Position numbers and translations under genes: made by a program. 33,004 bases of DNA, taken from the NCBI GenBank assembly GCA_024641665.1, contig JAHECP010000051.1, positions 1-33,004 of the forward strand, written 5' to 3'. The DNA comes from Acidobacteriota bacterium (GTDB lineage Bacteria; Acidobacteriota; Vicinamibacteria; Vicinamibacterales; JAHECP01). Under the pieces are notes generated by a model. The model saw only the letters and a list, made by a program, of their open reading frames with translations. It was not told where the DNA came from and did not search any database. Below, in pieces: positions 1 through 7,835 of this stretch (position 1 is its first letter; each line of letters begins with the position of its first letter).

Positions 1-546
1 GCCGGCCGCGTCCGCCACGGCGGCGGCCCGGGACGCGCCCCCGCGGCCGAGCCGCGTGCGCAGCTCCTGCTCGATCAGCTGCCGGTAGCCGGCGCCGCTG
101 TCGTCGAGCTGCTTCATGAGCGCGATGGCGCGCGCGCGCAGCCGCGCCGCCATCTCCTGGAAATCCGCGTCGGACACCTTGCCCATCGCCCGATCGAACT
201 CGAGCTCCTTGATCGAGCGGAGCACCAGCATCTTCTCACGCTCGATGGCCGCCCGCGCGCGCGCGCCGAGCGATTCGGGCGCCGGCTTCTCCTCGTCGAG
301 GGCCAGCGGGGCCAGCGTGCGGTAGAAGCCGTAGCCCGCCAGCCCGGCGGCGCCGATCGTGAGGCTGGTCAGCACCAGGTTGGCGGGCGACGGGTGCGCG
401 GCGAGCATGACCGCCGCGGTGGCCGCCAGCAACGAGGCCAGCACGAAGAAGTGCCACGGGCGGAAGCCGCTGTCGGCCGCCGGGTTGGGCGCCGTCACGG
501 CGGCGGGCCCGGAAGAACGGGACTTAGTCGAGGTCGCGGAGCTCAT
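1..546 (-). CDS. CcmI-like cytochrome c biogenesis membrane protein (3' end cut by window)
   Basis: Partial reading frame, open to the window edge. It begins at ATG 546, overlapping the end of the ccmF-ccmH fusion by 23 nt; a GTG at 498 is an alternative start. From the ATG, about 20 polar residues precede two hydrophobic segments (around WHFFVLASLLAATAAVM and LVLTSLTIGAAGLAGYGFY), so the N-terminus is probably a two-helix membrane anchor. A charged helical region follows with the stretch LRSIKELEFDRAMGKVSD, which resembles the conserved segment of CcmI-type proteins (LxxLKELEFDxAxGKLS). CcmI in other systems holds apocytochrome c for the haem lyase. Position directly after CcmF-CcmH supports a role in cytochrome c maturation. 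The C-terminal part is not visible, so any TPR or zinc-ribbon domain cannot be judged. The family call is by motif and context. Confidence 0.7.
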   Translation of the reverse strand, partial: MSSATSTKSRSSGPAAVTAPNPAADSGFRPWHFFVLASLLAATAAVMLAAHPSPANLVLTSLTIGAAGLAGYGFYRTLAPLALDEEKPAPESLGARARAAIEREKMLVLRSIKELEFDRAMGKVSDADFQEMAARLRARAIALMKQLDDSGAGYRQLIEQELRTRLGRGGASRAAAVADAAG

Positions 547-2998
547 CGTCGAGTTGTGCCTGCAGGGCGGAATCCACGCCCGCGGCGGGGGCCGCCGGCG
601 TCGGGGCCGGGCGCTCGCGGCGGGACCATCGCACGGCGACGCCCAGCGCCAGCAGCGCCCCGGCGCCTCCCAGCACGTAGGGCAGCAGCCACGCCAGCCG
701 GTTGAACCCGCGGTCGATCGGCGCGCCCAGCGGCTCCTCGCTGCCGTAGGTCGCCACGAACCACGCCTTGATCTGGTCGGGGTCCTTGCCGAGCTTGATC
801 TGTTCGGCGAGCTGGGCGCGCATCTTGTCGGCCACCGGACACAGGCAGTCGGTCAGGCTGTAGTGCGGGCAATCCCCGCACACGCACACCAGCTCGCTGC
901 GCATCCGCTTCTCGAGCGCGCTCCGCGGGGCGGTCGGGCCCGTCGCGGTGTCCCCGTGTTGCTGCGCGCGGGCCGGCGCCGCGGGCGCGAGCAGGAAGAA
1001 CAGCAGCAGGCCGGCCGTGGCCGCGCCGGCCGGCACTTTGGTCGTCGCGAAGGCGAACGCGCTCTCCGGCAGGAGCGCGATGCCCGTGCCGAACGCCATG
1101 ATGCCGAAGCCGAACCAGATCCAGTCCACGAGCGGGTTGACGTGCACCTGGAAGGTCGCCGCCTGGGTCTGCATGTCGTAGCCGGCCAGGACGATGTAGA
1201 GATCCTCGGCGAGGCTGCGGTGGATCGCCACCTCGGTCGTCGGCTGATCCTCGTGCTTGCGGAAGAACCAGCGCGCCGGCTGCATCTGGCCGATCGGCTC
1301 ACCGTCCTTGAAGGCCGTCACCTTCCCCGTGATCATCTGCTTCTGGCCGTCGTCGGTGACGGTGAGCGCGTCGTAGCGCACCGTGAAGTGACCGACCTGC
1401 AGCTCGTCGCCCGGCCGGAGCAGCTGTTCCTGGGTCTGCCTGAAGCCGTTGCCCGCGAAGCCGAGGAAGATCAGCACGATGCCCAGGTGGACGATGTAGC
1501 CGCCGTAGCGGCGGCGCGAGCGCGCCACGAGCCCGATCATCGCGGTCACGAGGTCGGTGCCGGTCGCCCCCCGGCGCACGCGGGCGCCGCGCCAGAACTC
1601 CTGTCCGATCGTCACACACACGAACGCGCTCAGCGCGAAGCACAGCCCCGAGCTCCACACGCGGACGCCGAGGGCATAGAGCGTGCCCGCCGTGGCGACG
1701 CTCACCAGGACCGGCCACTGGAACTGGTACCGCAGGTTCGAGACGGTGGACTTGCGCCACGCGAGCAGCGGCCCGATGCCGGTGAGGAACAGCAGCGCCA
1801 GCCCGATGGGCAGCATCCACTTGTTGAAGAACGGCGGCCCGACCGTGAGCCGCTCGCCCATCACCGCCTCGCTCAGCGTCGGGAACATGGTGGCGAACAG
1901 CACGAAGAACGCCGAGAAGAGCAGGATCCAGTTGTTGGCGAGGAACGCCGCCTCGCGCGACACCCAGGAGTCGAGCTCGTGCCGGGCCCGCAGGAGCGGC
2001 AGCCGGTAGACGACCAGCGCGAAGCTCGCCGTGAGGATCAGCACCATGAAGATGGTGAACATCCAGGCCAGCGCGCGATCCTCGCCGAAGGCGTGCACCG
2101 ACTGCACGACGCCCGAGCGCGTCATGAACGTGCCGAAGATCGTGAGGAAGAACGTCACGATGACCAGCGTGACGTTCCACACCTTGAGCATGCCGCGGCG
2201 CTCCTGCACCATCACGGAGTGCAGGAACGCGGTGGCCGTGAACCACGGCAGCAGCCCCGCGTTCTCGACCGGGTCCCAGCCCCAGTAGCCGCCCCAGCCG
2301 AGCTCCTCGTACGCCCACAGCATGCCGAGGATGAGGCCGAACGACAGGAACAGCCATCCGATCATCGTCCAGCGCCGCACTGCGCGCAGCCACGCGTCGT
2401 CGAGGTTGCCCGTGATGAGCGCCGCGATCCCGAAGGCGAACGGGATGGTCATCGCCACGAAGCCCGTGTAGAGCGACGGCGGGTGGATGACCATGTAGAT
2501 GTTCTGCAGGAGCGGGTTCAGGCCCCGCCCTTCGGCCGGCAGCGTGGTCAGGAAGGTCTCGAAGGGGTTGTTGTGCACCACCATCAAGAACAGGAAGAAC
2601 ATCTGCACGACCGAGATCACCGCGACGACCCAGGGAATCAGCTCGCGGTGCCGCTCCCGGTTGACGTACACGGCGAGCGAGGCGAACAGCGACAGCAGGA
2701 ACGACCAGAACATGATCGACCCGTCGAGCCCGCCCCAGTACGACGTCAGCTTGTAGAAGAGCGGCATCGCCGCGTCCGAGTAGTGCTGGACGTAGCGGAT
2801 CGAGTAGTCGCCCGTGACGAACGCGTGGATGATGATGCCCGACGCGACCGTGAGCAGCGCCGCCGTCAGGTAGAGGGCTCCTACCCCGCTCTCGACCAGC
2901 CGCCGCGAGCGCCGCCGCGCGCCGGCGACCGACGCGGCCACCGCGTACGCACAGACGACGAAGCTCGCCAGCAGGACGAACGTGCCCAGTGATGCCAT
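524..2998 (-). CDS. ccmF: CcmF-CcmH fusion, cytochrome c haem lyase
   Basis: 824-residue polytopic membrane protein. Residues 1 to about 660 are CcmF: many transmembrane helices, the tryptophan-rich WWD haem-handling motif at about 235-251 (WGGYWGWDPVENAGLLPWF) and conserved histidines (H60, H172 in HPPSLY, H260). A soluble region near 560-650 matches the periplasmic domain of CcmF. After a further hydrophobic segment comes a CcmH-like domain (about 690-765) with cysteines 705, 707, 710, 718 and 720, followed by a helical pair typical of CcmH (GKDPDQIKAWFVATYG) and a last membrane helix. The usual CcmH motif is LRCxxC; here it is CxCxxC...CxC. The protein ligates haem from CcmE to CxxCH motifs of apocytochromes in the periplasm. 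Start ATG 2998 has GAGGG 9 nt upstream. It lies between ccmE and the ccmI-like gene in one apparent operon. Confidence 0.93.
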   Translation of the reverse strand: MASLGTFVLLASFVVCAYAVAASVAGARRRSRRLVESGVGALYLTAALLTVASGIIIHAFVTGDYSIRYVQHYSDAAMPLFYKLTSYWGGLDGSIMFWSFLLSLFASLAVYVNRERHRELIPWVVAVISVVQMFFLFLMVVHNNPFETFLTTLPAEGRGLNPLLQNIYMVIHPPSLYTGFVAMTIPFAFGIAALITGNLDDAWLRAVRRWTMIGWLFLSFGLILGMLWAYEELGWGGYWGWDPVENAGLLPWFTATAFLHSVMVQERRGMLKVWNVTLVIVTFFLTIFGTFMTRSGVVQSVHAFGEDRALAWMFTIFMVLILTASFALVVYRLPLLRARHELDSWVSREAAFLANNWILLFSAFFVLFATMFPTLSEAVMGERLTVGPPFFNKWMLPIGLALLFLTGIGPLLAWRKSTVSNLRYQFQWPVLVSVATAGTLYALGVRVWSSGLCFALSAFVCVTIGQEFWRGARVRRGATGTDLVTAMIGLVARSRRRYGGYIVHLGIVLIFLGFAGNGFRQTQEQLLRPGDELQVGHFTVRYDALTVTDDGQKQMITGKVTAFKDGEPIGQMQPARWFFRKHEDQPTTEVAIHRSLAEDLYIVLAGYDMQTQAATFQVHVNPLVDWIWFGFGIMAFGTGIALLPESAFAFATTKVPAGAATAGLLLFFLLAPAAPARAQQHGDTATGPTAPRSALEKRMRSELVCVCGDCPHYSLTDCLCPVADKMRAQLAEQIKLGKDPDQIKAWFVATYGSEEPLGAPIDRGFNRLAWLLPYVLGGAGALLALGVAVRWSRRERPAPTPAAPAAGVDSALQAQLDDELRDLD

Positions 2999-3129
2999 CG
3001 GGTCACACCCTCGCGCAGGCCGTCAGTCGTGCGGCCGCCCGGAACGGCCGCCGACCTGCGAGGAGACGCGGAAACCAGAGAGAAAGACGAAGGACCGGCC
3101 GGGAGCCACCCGACTCGCCGGCGGCCCGC

Positions 3130-3522
3130 TCATTTCGGTTCGTACTTCGACGGGCACTTCGCCATCACGCCGTTCGGATCCACCGTGAAGCCGTCGGGGC
3201 CAAGCCGCCCCTTCAGCACGACTTCCGAGCCGCTCTTGAACGTGTCCGGCACGACGCCCGTGTAGCGCACCGGCACCACCGCGCCGTTGTTCTGGACCTC
3301 GAACTTGTAGTCGAGCGAGTCCCGCCGCCGCAGGATCGAGTCGTCCACGACGAAGCCGTGAAGCTGGAGCTTCTTGCCGTACCACGCCGCCGGGTCCTTC
3401 ATGACCTCGTCGACGTGCTTGTAGTACTCGGTCCCTTCGCTCAGGGTCGAGTAGAGAAGGCCCGCAAAGGCTGCCACGAGCACGACGCTCGTGAGCCCGA
3501 TCTTGATAGCTCTCTGTGACAT
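3130..3522 (-). CDS. ccmE: CcmE haem chaperone, CxxxY variant
   Basis: 130-residue protein with an N-terminal membrane anchor (about residues 7-25) and a periplasmic OB-fold domain: the segments LQLHGFVVDDSI, YKFEVQNNGAVVPVRYTG and FKSGSEVVLKGRL match CcmE. CcmE carries haem covalently on its way to CcmF. In classical CcmE the haem ligand is the histidine of an HxxxY motif near the C-terminus. Here the corresponding place reads AKCPSKYEPK, so Cys123 and Tyr127 give CxxxY. This form is known from archaea and Desulfovibrio-type systems. The frame stays open upstream, but ATG 3522 is chosen because the anchor begins there and the upstream codons overlap maf in another frame. It lies 131 nt before the ccmF-ccmH fusion and 59 nt after maf on the same strand. 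Confidence 0.9.
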   Translation of the reverse strand: MSQRAIKIGLTSVVLVAAFAGLLYSTLSEGTEYYKHVDEVMKDPAAWYGKKLQLHGFVVDDSILRRRDSLDYKFEVQNNGAVVPVRYTGVVPDTFKSGSEVVLKGRLGPDGFTVDPNGVMAKCPSKYEPK

Positions 3523-3581
3523 AAGGGTTTGCGAGGAAACAGCTTGCTCCTCAGAATACCGCGTGTGTGCCGGGTGGTCAA

Positions 3582-4178
3582 TCAACGCGTCCGGCGCCCA
3601 CCCGCGTCCGGGCCGGATCCCGCCAGGTCGTCCACGCCCAGACGCCGCAGCAGGCGGTAGACCAGGGCGATGGGCAGCCCGACCACGTTCGAATACGAGC
3701 CCCCGATGTGATCGACGAACCGCGAGGCTAGACCCTGGATGGCGTAGGCCCCCGCCTTGTCCCGCGGCTCGCCCGACGCCACGTACCACGCGATTTCATC
3801 ATCGCTGAGGGGCAAGAACCGTACCGCGGTTCGCGCGAGGTCACTGACGAGCTGGTCGCCGCCCACGACCACGCCCGTCAGTACGTCGTGGGTGCGGCCG
3901 GAGAGCCGTTTCAGCATGTCCGCCGCGTCCCGGTCGTCGCGCGGTTTACCGAGCACTTCCCCGTCGATGACGACCGCCGTATCAGCCCCCAACACGACCG
4001 TGCCGGATTTCCGACACGCACTGTGAACTTTTTCCCACGCGATTCGCAGGACGTACGCTTCGGGCGTCTCCCCCACGCGGACGGACTCGTCCACCTCCTG
4101 GGGCGAAACCTCGAACACGAACCCCGCCGCCGCGAGCAGCTCGGCGCGTCGCGGCGACGCCGACGCCAGAATGAGCAT
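3582..4178 (-). CDS. maf: Maf-family nucleoside triphosphate pyrophosphatase
   Basis: 198-residue cytoplasmic protein of the Maf/YhdE family, which hydrolyses non-canonical or methylated nucleoside triphosphates (dTTP/UTP-type enzymes are the closest well-known group) to monophosphate and pyrophosphate. The family signature is clear: N-terminal ILASASPRRAELL, then VDES, VLGADTAVV with the catalytic Asp, LGKPRD, LSGRTHDVLTGV and AGAYAIQGLASRFV. Length is normal for the family. ATG 4178 is preferred over the in-frame GTG 4184 because it puts the conserved ILASxSPRR directly at the N-terminus and lies 6 nt after a TACAAT -10-like box. It is the first gene of the minus-strand run toward the cytochrome c maturation genes. 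The last 15 residues, rich in Gly, Asp and Arg, look like a non-conserved tail. Confidence 0.93.
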   Translation of the reverse strand: MLILASASPRRAELLAAAGFVFEVSPQEVDESVRVGETPEAYVLRIAWEKVHSACRKSGTVVLGADTAVVIDGEVLGKPRDDRDAADMLKRLSGRTHDVLTGVVVGGDQLVSDLARTAVRFLPLSDDEIAWYVASGEPRDKAGAYAIQGLASRFVDHIGGSYSNVVGLPIALVYRLLRRLGVDDLAGSGPDAGGRRTR

Positions 4179-4184
4179 AACCAC

Positions 4185-4215
4185 ATTGTAGGACGGACGA
4201 CCCGGCGGGTCGTCC
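4185..4215 (-). promoter_or_regulatory. Possible maf promoter with palindromic operator-like hairpin
   Basis: On the minus strand TACAAT (4190 to 4185) matches the -10 consensus at five of six positions and lies 6 nt before the maf ATG, so the message may be leaderless. No good -35 hexamer is visible. Immediately upstream is a perfect inverted repeat, 4195-4203 against 4207-4215 (GGACGACCC and its complement around a 3-nt centre), which covers the place where a -35 box would lie. It may be an operator or simply a REP-like palindrome. Confidence 0.35.
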
Positions 4216-4219
4216 TGAT

Positions 4220-4247
4220 GGCTCTCGGCTCAAGGCTTACGGCTCAC
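4220..4247. repeat. Heptanucleotide direct repeat, four copies
   Basis: Four consecutive 7-bp units: GGCTCTC, GGCTCAA, GGCTTAC, GGCTCAC. The first four bases are constant and the last three vary. The same 7-bp period appears with other unit sequences at 6881-6950 and 18436-18512. Confidence 0.6.
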
Positions 4248-4265
4248 GCACGCAGCGCCGGGCGC

Positions 4266-4293
4266 TTGACAATCCTCCGGCCGGGGCAATAAT
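4266..4293 (+). promoter_or_regulatory. Near-consensus sigma70-type promoter without a clear downstream gene
   Basis: TTGACA at 4266-4271 is a perfect -35 hexamer. AATAAT at 4288-4293 matches the -10 consensus at five of six positions with a 16-bp spacer. Transcription would begin near 4300. No convincing protein-coding frame begins just downstream; instead a foldable stretch starts at 4306. Confidence 0.5.
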
Positions 4294-4300
4294 CGGCGCG

Positions 4301-4400
4301 TAATAGGCGGGCTCATCTGCGCTGTGCCAGAGAGGATCCCTGGCTGTCTCAGGGGGGACGCCTGGCGGGTCAGAGCACATCCACCCCGGCCCGCCCCCGG
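4301..4400 (+). ncRNA. Candidate structured small RNA (unassigned)
   Basis: The predicted transcript start of the 4266-4293 promoter falls about 5 nt before a helix that would close a 90-nt fold: GGCGGGC at 4306-4312 pairs perfectly with GCCCGCC at 4389-4395. Inside it, TGTGC near 4323-4327 can pair with GCACA near 4375-4379, and GCCAG/CTGGC (around 4326-4344) forms a small hairpin. I do not recognise it as tmRNA, SRP RNA, RNase P, tRNA or a riboswitch known to me. There is no obvious U-run terminator. The GC-rich sequence makes chance helices common, so this is a hypothesis only. Confidence 0.3.
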
Positions 4401-4682
4401 CTAATGCTACCTACCGGCCGTCTGCCGCAGCACGGACGCCGGCTTCAGCTACACCAGCGGCACGTGGGGATCGGACTGGACGATTGTGGGTCGATGAATC
4501 CTCGAGGAGTTCGCAGCAGCATCATGACGGCTCTTGAGCGTCACTCATCGCGCACTGGCTTTCAGGGGTTCCGACGCGAGGAACCAGCCATGTGAATATG
4601 ACACGGAAGTCGCGAGAGCAGAGGTGACAGCGATGCATCAAAGCCCAGCACCGAGCAGATTCCTCATTATCTTGGTGTCGAT

Positions 4683-4940
4683 GTGGAGAAATGGGGTCTG
4701 GATGTGCTGACGCCCTCAGGCGTGAGGACCACCGGTCGCTATGATACGCGAGCGTTCTTCGCTTATCAGATCAAGGCTGGCGTGGCACAAACCCTGACGA
4801 ATCGACTCGATTTCGTAGCCGGGTATCGGTACTTCAGGACCCAGAAGCGGGAACTCGATTCGCCATCTGCACAGGTGAAGTACCCGCATAGCGCCCAGAC
4901 AATTCACTTCCTCGAGTTCGGTCTCAGGTGGGATTGGTAG
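4683..4940 (+). pseudogene. C-terminal remnant of an outer-membrane beta-barrel protein
   Basis: The 85-residue frame from GTG 4683 (open upstream to 4602) reads as the end of a beta-barrel. Alternating strands such as AFFAYQIKAGVAQTLTNRLDF and FVAGYRYFRTQ are followed by a last strand, IHFLEFGLRWDW, with the terminal aromatic residue recognised by the Bam machinery. This is the pattern of OmpA-like/porin-family small barrels. There is no signal peptide, and no ribosome-binding site stands out. The roughly 350 bp upstream do not hold the N-terminal part in one frame; a short stretch near 4441-4494 (GFSYTSGTWGSDWTIVG) has barrel-like composition but stops at 4495. A 5'-truncated or decayed gene is the simplest reading. 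It may still be a short expressed frame. Confidence 0.45.
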
Positions 4941-5378
4941 GTCGCGCGAGGGCGGCGATCAGCTTCTTCATCACCTCGACGAGGGCGCCCTGCGCCACCT
5001 CGTCCGGCGTCAACGGGTGGAGCGCGGCGAACCCGCGCAGCCGCGCCACTACCTCGTTGGCGGCCACGCCTGCACCACCGCATTGGAGACACCGGAATCC
5101 GCCCGGCCACAGCGCCTGTAGTACACTGACTCGCTTGTCATGCGCCTCGAAGGACGAGGATTGCACACTGCTTCTCGACCGGCTGCACGACGAGCGGGGC
5201 CGCGCACGGCGCGGCCCGCGCCCCTCGACTCCGCTCGGGACGCCCTGAGCAACGCCGAAGGGCGAGGGAGCGGCCGCCTTCGCGCGCCGCGCTTCGGCGG
5301 GCCAAGGCGCGGGGCGAAGGGGGCCCCACGAGCGACCGAGCCGGGGTGTGGGGCGGAGCCCCACCTGAGGTTCGAGCG
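4941..5378. other. Gene-poor interval before the DciA-like gene
   Basis: No frame here could be supported as a gene. A minus-strand frame covering about 4924-5117 has some protein-like composition (LTPDEVAQGALVEVMKKL) but lacks a good start and is not recognised. The right half holds palindromic repeat sequence: 5222-5262 and the perfect hairpin GTGGGGC/GCCCCAC at 5348-5364, which ends just before the GAGG ribosome-binding site of the next gene. Confidence 0.5.
5222..5262. repeat. REP-like imperfect palindrome
   Basis: The left half CCCTCGACTCCGCTCGGG and the right half CCCTGAGCAACGCCGAAGGG are imperfect inverted copies around a 3-nt centre. The form resembles the widespread intergenic palindromes of the CCTTCGACTTCGCTCAGG type found in many environmental bacteria. 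It is non-coding and probably one copy of a dispersed family. Confidence 0.55.
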
Positions 5379-5660
5379 ATGATTCCCGTCCAGCACGTCA
5401 CGCCCGCCGTTCTCGTCGAGCTGCTCCGACGCCAGCCGCTCTCCCCCGGCAAAGTGCGATTCGCCTGGGAAGCCGCGGCGGGCCCGGCGCTGGCGCGCGC
5501 GACGACGGCGGCGCTCGACGCCCGCGGGACGCTGCACGTCCGGACGTCGACCGCCGCCTGGGCGCGGGAGGTCGCGCGATCGCGGCCGCTGCTCCTCGAG
5601 CGGCTCCGGGCGCTGCTCGGGGCCGAGATCGTCACGGCGCTCGAGGTCCGCGAGGCGTAG
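5379..5660 (+). CDS. DUF721/DciA-like protein
   Basis: 93-residue protein. The pattern of an N-terminal helix (VLVELLRRQPLS), then VRFAWEAAAGPALARAT, GTLHVRTSTAAWAREVAR and LLERLRALLG matches the DUF721/DciA family: a conserved W near the start of the domain, a strand giving LxVxTxxxxWAxEL, and a closing helix. DciA proteins load or assist the replicative helicase DnaB in bacteria that lack DnaC or DnaI, though many DUF721 members are uncharacterised. The sequence is short for DciA, so it may be a minimal member. ATG 5379 is chosen for GAGG 8 nt upstream; the frame is open further but enters hairpin repeat. The thiolase gene starts 12 nt after its stop, so the two are probably co-transcribed. 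Confidence 0.7.
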   Translation: MIPVQHVTPAVLVELLRRQPLSPGKVRFAWEAAAGPALARATTAALDARGTLHVRTSTAAWAREVARSRPLLLERLRALLGAEIVTALEVREA

Positions 5661-5672
5661 GAGGGTCATTCC

Positions 5673-6854
5673 ATGCGCGAGTCAGTCATCGTCAGCGCCG
5701 TCCGGCTGCCCACCGGCAAGTTCCTCGGCGCGCTCAAGGGCTTCAGGGCGCCCGAGCTCGGCGCGATGGTCGTCGGCGAGGCGGTGCGCCGGGCGGGCGT
5801 GGATCCCGCCGCCGTGGACGAGTGCATCATGGGCAACGTCGTCTCGGCGGGCCTCGGGCAGAACCCGGCCCGCCAGGCGGCCCTCAACGGCGGCCTGCCC
5901 GATGCCGTGGCCGCGCTCACCATCAACAAGGTCTGCGGCTCCGGGCTCAAGGCGGTGATGCTGGCCGCCCAGGGCATCGCCACCGGCGACATCGACGTCG
6001 CCGTGGCGGGCGGCATGGAGTCGATGAGCAACTGCCCGTACCTGCTGCCGCGCGTGCGCGAAGGGCTGCGCATGGGCGACGGCCAGGTGGTGGACTCGAT
6101 GATTCTCGACGGGCTCTGGTGTGCGTTCGAGCACGTCCATATGGGCCTGTCGGGCGAAGTGGTGGCCGAGCAGTACTGCGTCCCGCGCGACGCGCAGGAC
6201 GCCTACGCGGCCGAGAGCCACCGGCGGGCGGCGCGCGCGACGCGGGAGGGCTGGTTCAAGGACGAGATGCTGCCCGTGTCCATCCCGCAGCGCAAGGGCG
6301 ATCCGGTCGTCTTCGACAAAGACGAGGCCATTCGCGACGATACGACCGTCGAGGCGCTGGCGAAGCTGAAGCCGGCGTTCAAGAAGGACGGCACCGTGAC
6401 GGCGGGCAACGCCCCCGGCGTCAACGACGGCGCGGCCGCGGTGGTGATCATGGCGGCCGAACGGGCCGCCGCGCTCGGGCTGACGCCCATGGCGCGGGTG
6501 GTCGGCCAGGCGGTCAGCGGCCTGGCGCCGAAGCTCGTCATGATGACGCCGGTCGAGGCCGTGCGAAAGGTCGCGAAGAAGGTGGGTTGGCGGCTCGCCG
6601 ACGTGGATCTGTTCGAGCTGAACGAGGCGTTCTCCGTGCAGGCCGTGGCCGTCATGAAGGAGCTCGGCATCGATCCCGCCAAGGTGAACGTACACGGTGG
6701 CGCCGTGGCGCTCGGTCACCCCATCGGCGCGTCGGGCGCCCGCGTGCTCACGACGCTCCTCTACGCGCTGAAGCACCGCAACGAGAAGCGCGGTATCGCC
6801 ACGCTGTGCCTCGGCGGCGGCAACGGCGTCGCACTCGCTGTCGAACGCGTGTAA
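5673..6854 (+). CDS. atoB: Acetyl-CoA C-acetyltransferase (thiolase)
   Basis: 393-residue thiolase II-type enzyme that condenses two acetyl-CoA to acetoacetyl-CoA or runs the reverse cleavage. All catalytic signatures are present: nucleophile Cys88 in [20 protein letters not shown], His349 in [10 protein letters not shown] and the second catalytic Cys379 in CLGGGNGVA. Length is typical. ATG 5673 follows a strong AGGAGGG (5659-5665) that overlaps the stop of the DciA-like gene. Downstream is a 3-hydroxybutyryl-CoA dehydrogenase, so the pair would give acetyl-CoA to (S)-3-hydroxybutyryl-CoA or serve the last steps of beta-oxidation. It lacks a phasin, PhaC or crotonase neighbour, so the direction of flux cannot be told. 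Short-chain specificity is inferred from similarity to acetoacetyl-CoA thiolases. Confidence 0.95.
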   Translation: MRESVIVSAVRLPTGKFLGALKGFRAPELGAMVVGEAVRRAGVDPAAVDECIMGNVVSAGLGQNPARQAALNGGLPDAVAALTINKVCGSGLKAVMLAAQGIATGDIDVAVAGGMESMSNCPYLLPRVREGLRMGDGQVVDSMILDGLWCAFEHVHMGLSGEVVAEQYCVPRDAQDAYAAESHRRAARATREGWFKDEMLPVSIPQRKGDPVVFDKDEAIRDDTTVEALAKLKPAFKKDGTVTAGNAPGVNDGAAAVVIMAAERAAALGLTPMARVVGQAVSGLAPKLVMMTPVEAVRKVAKKVGWRLADVDLFELNEAFSVQAVAVMKELGIDPAKVNVHGGAVALGHPIGASGARVLTTLLYALKHRNEKRGIATLCLGGGNGVALAVERV

Positions 6855-6880
6855 GCGCTTGGCGTTCGACAGCGAGAGCA

Positions 6881-6950
6881 GTCAGGAATCAGGGGTCAGG
6901 AGTCAGGAGTCAGGAAGTTCTTGCTGACTCCTGACCGCTGCCCCCTGACC
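6881..6950. repeat. 7-bp-period direct and inverted repeat between thiolase and hbd
   Basis: About five units of GTCAGGA type (GTCAGGA, ATCAGGG, GTCAGGA, GTCAGGA, GTCAGGA) are followed after a short centre by units in the opposite sense (TGACTCC, TGACCGC, TGCCCCC, TGACCGC). The two halves can pair, so the RNA between the two genes could fold into a long hairpin. The unit is related to the CCCTGAC array at 18436-18512. Confidence 0.7.
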
Positions 6951-6983
6951 GCTGGTCCCATTCATCATCAGCGACAAGAAATC

Positions 6984-7835
<852 letters not shown>

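Noticed and set aside
359-2992. 877-codon open frame antisense to ccmF-ccmH
   Set aside because: Composition is dominated by Arg, Glu, Asp and His with no domain or hydrophobic pattern; it is the mirror frame of a well-supported gene in GC-rich DNA.
4301-4400. tRNA-Sec, SRP RNA or cobalamin/glycine riboswitch
   Set aside because: The 7-bp closing helix is suggestive, but there is no T-arm GTTCGAATC, no GGAAGGAAGC SRP loop and none of the riboswitch core sequences.
4404-4595. 63-codon plus-strand frame
   Set aside because: No motif, no ribosome-binding site, unusual composition; overlaps the tail of the candidate small RNA.
4924-5117. Minus-strand frame ending LTPDEVAQGALVEVMKKLIAALARP
   Set aside because: Protein-like composition but no start codon with a ribosome-binding site, no recognised family, and its N-terminal part is repeat DNA; not enough to call a gene.
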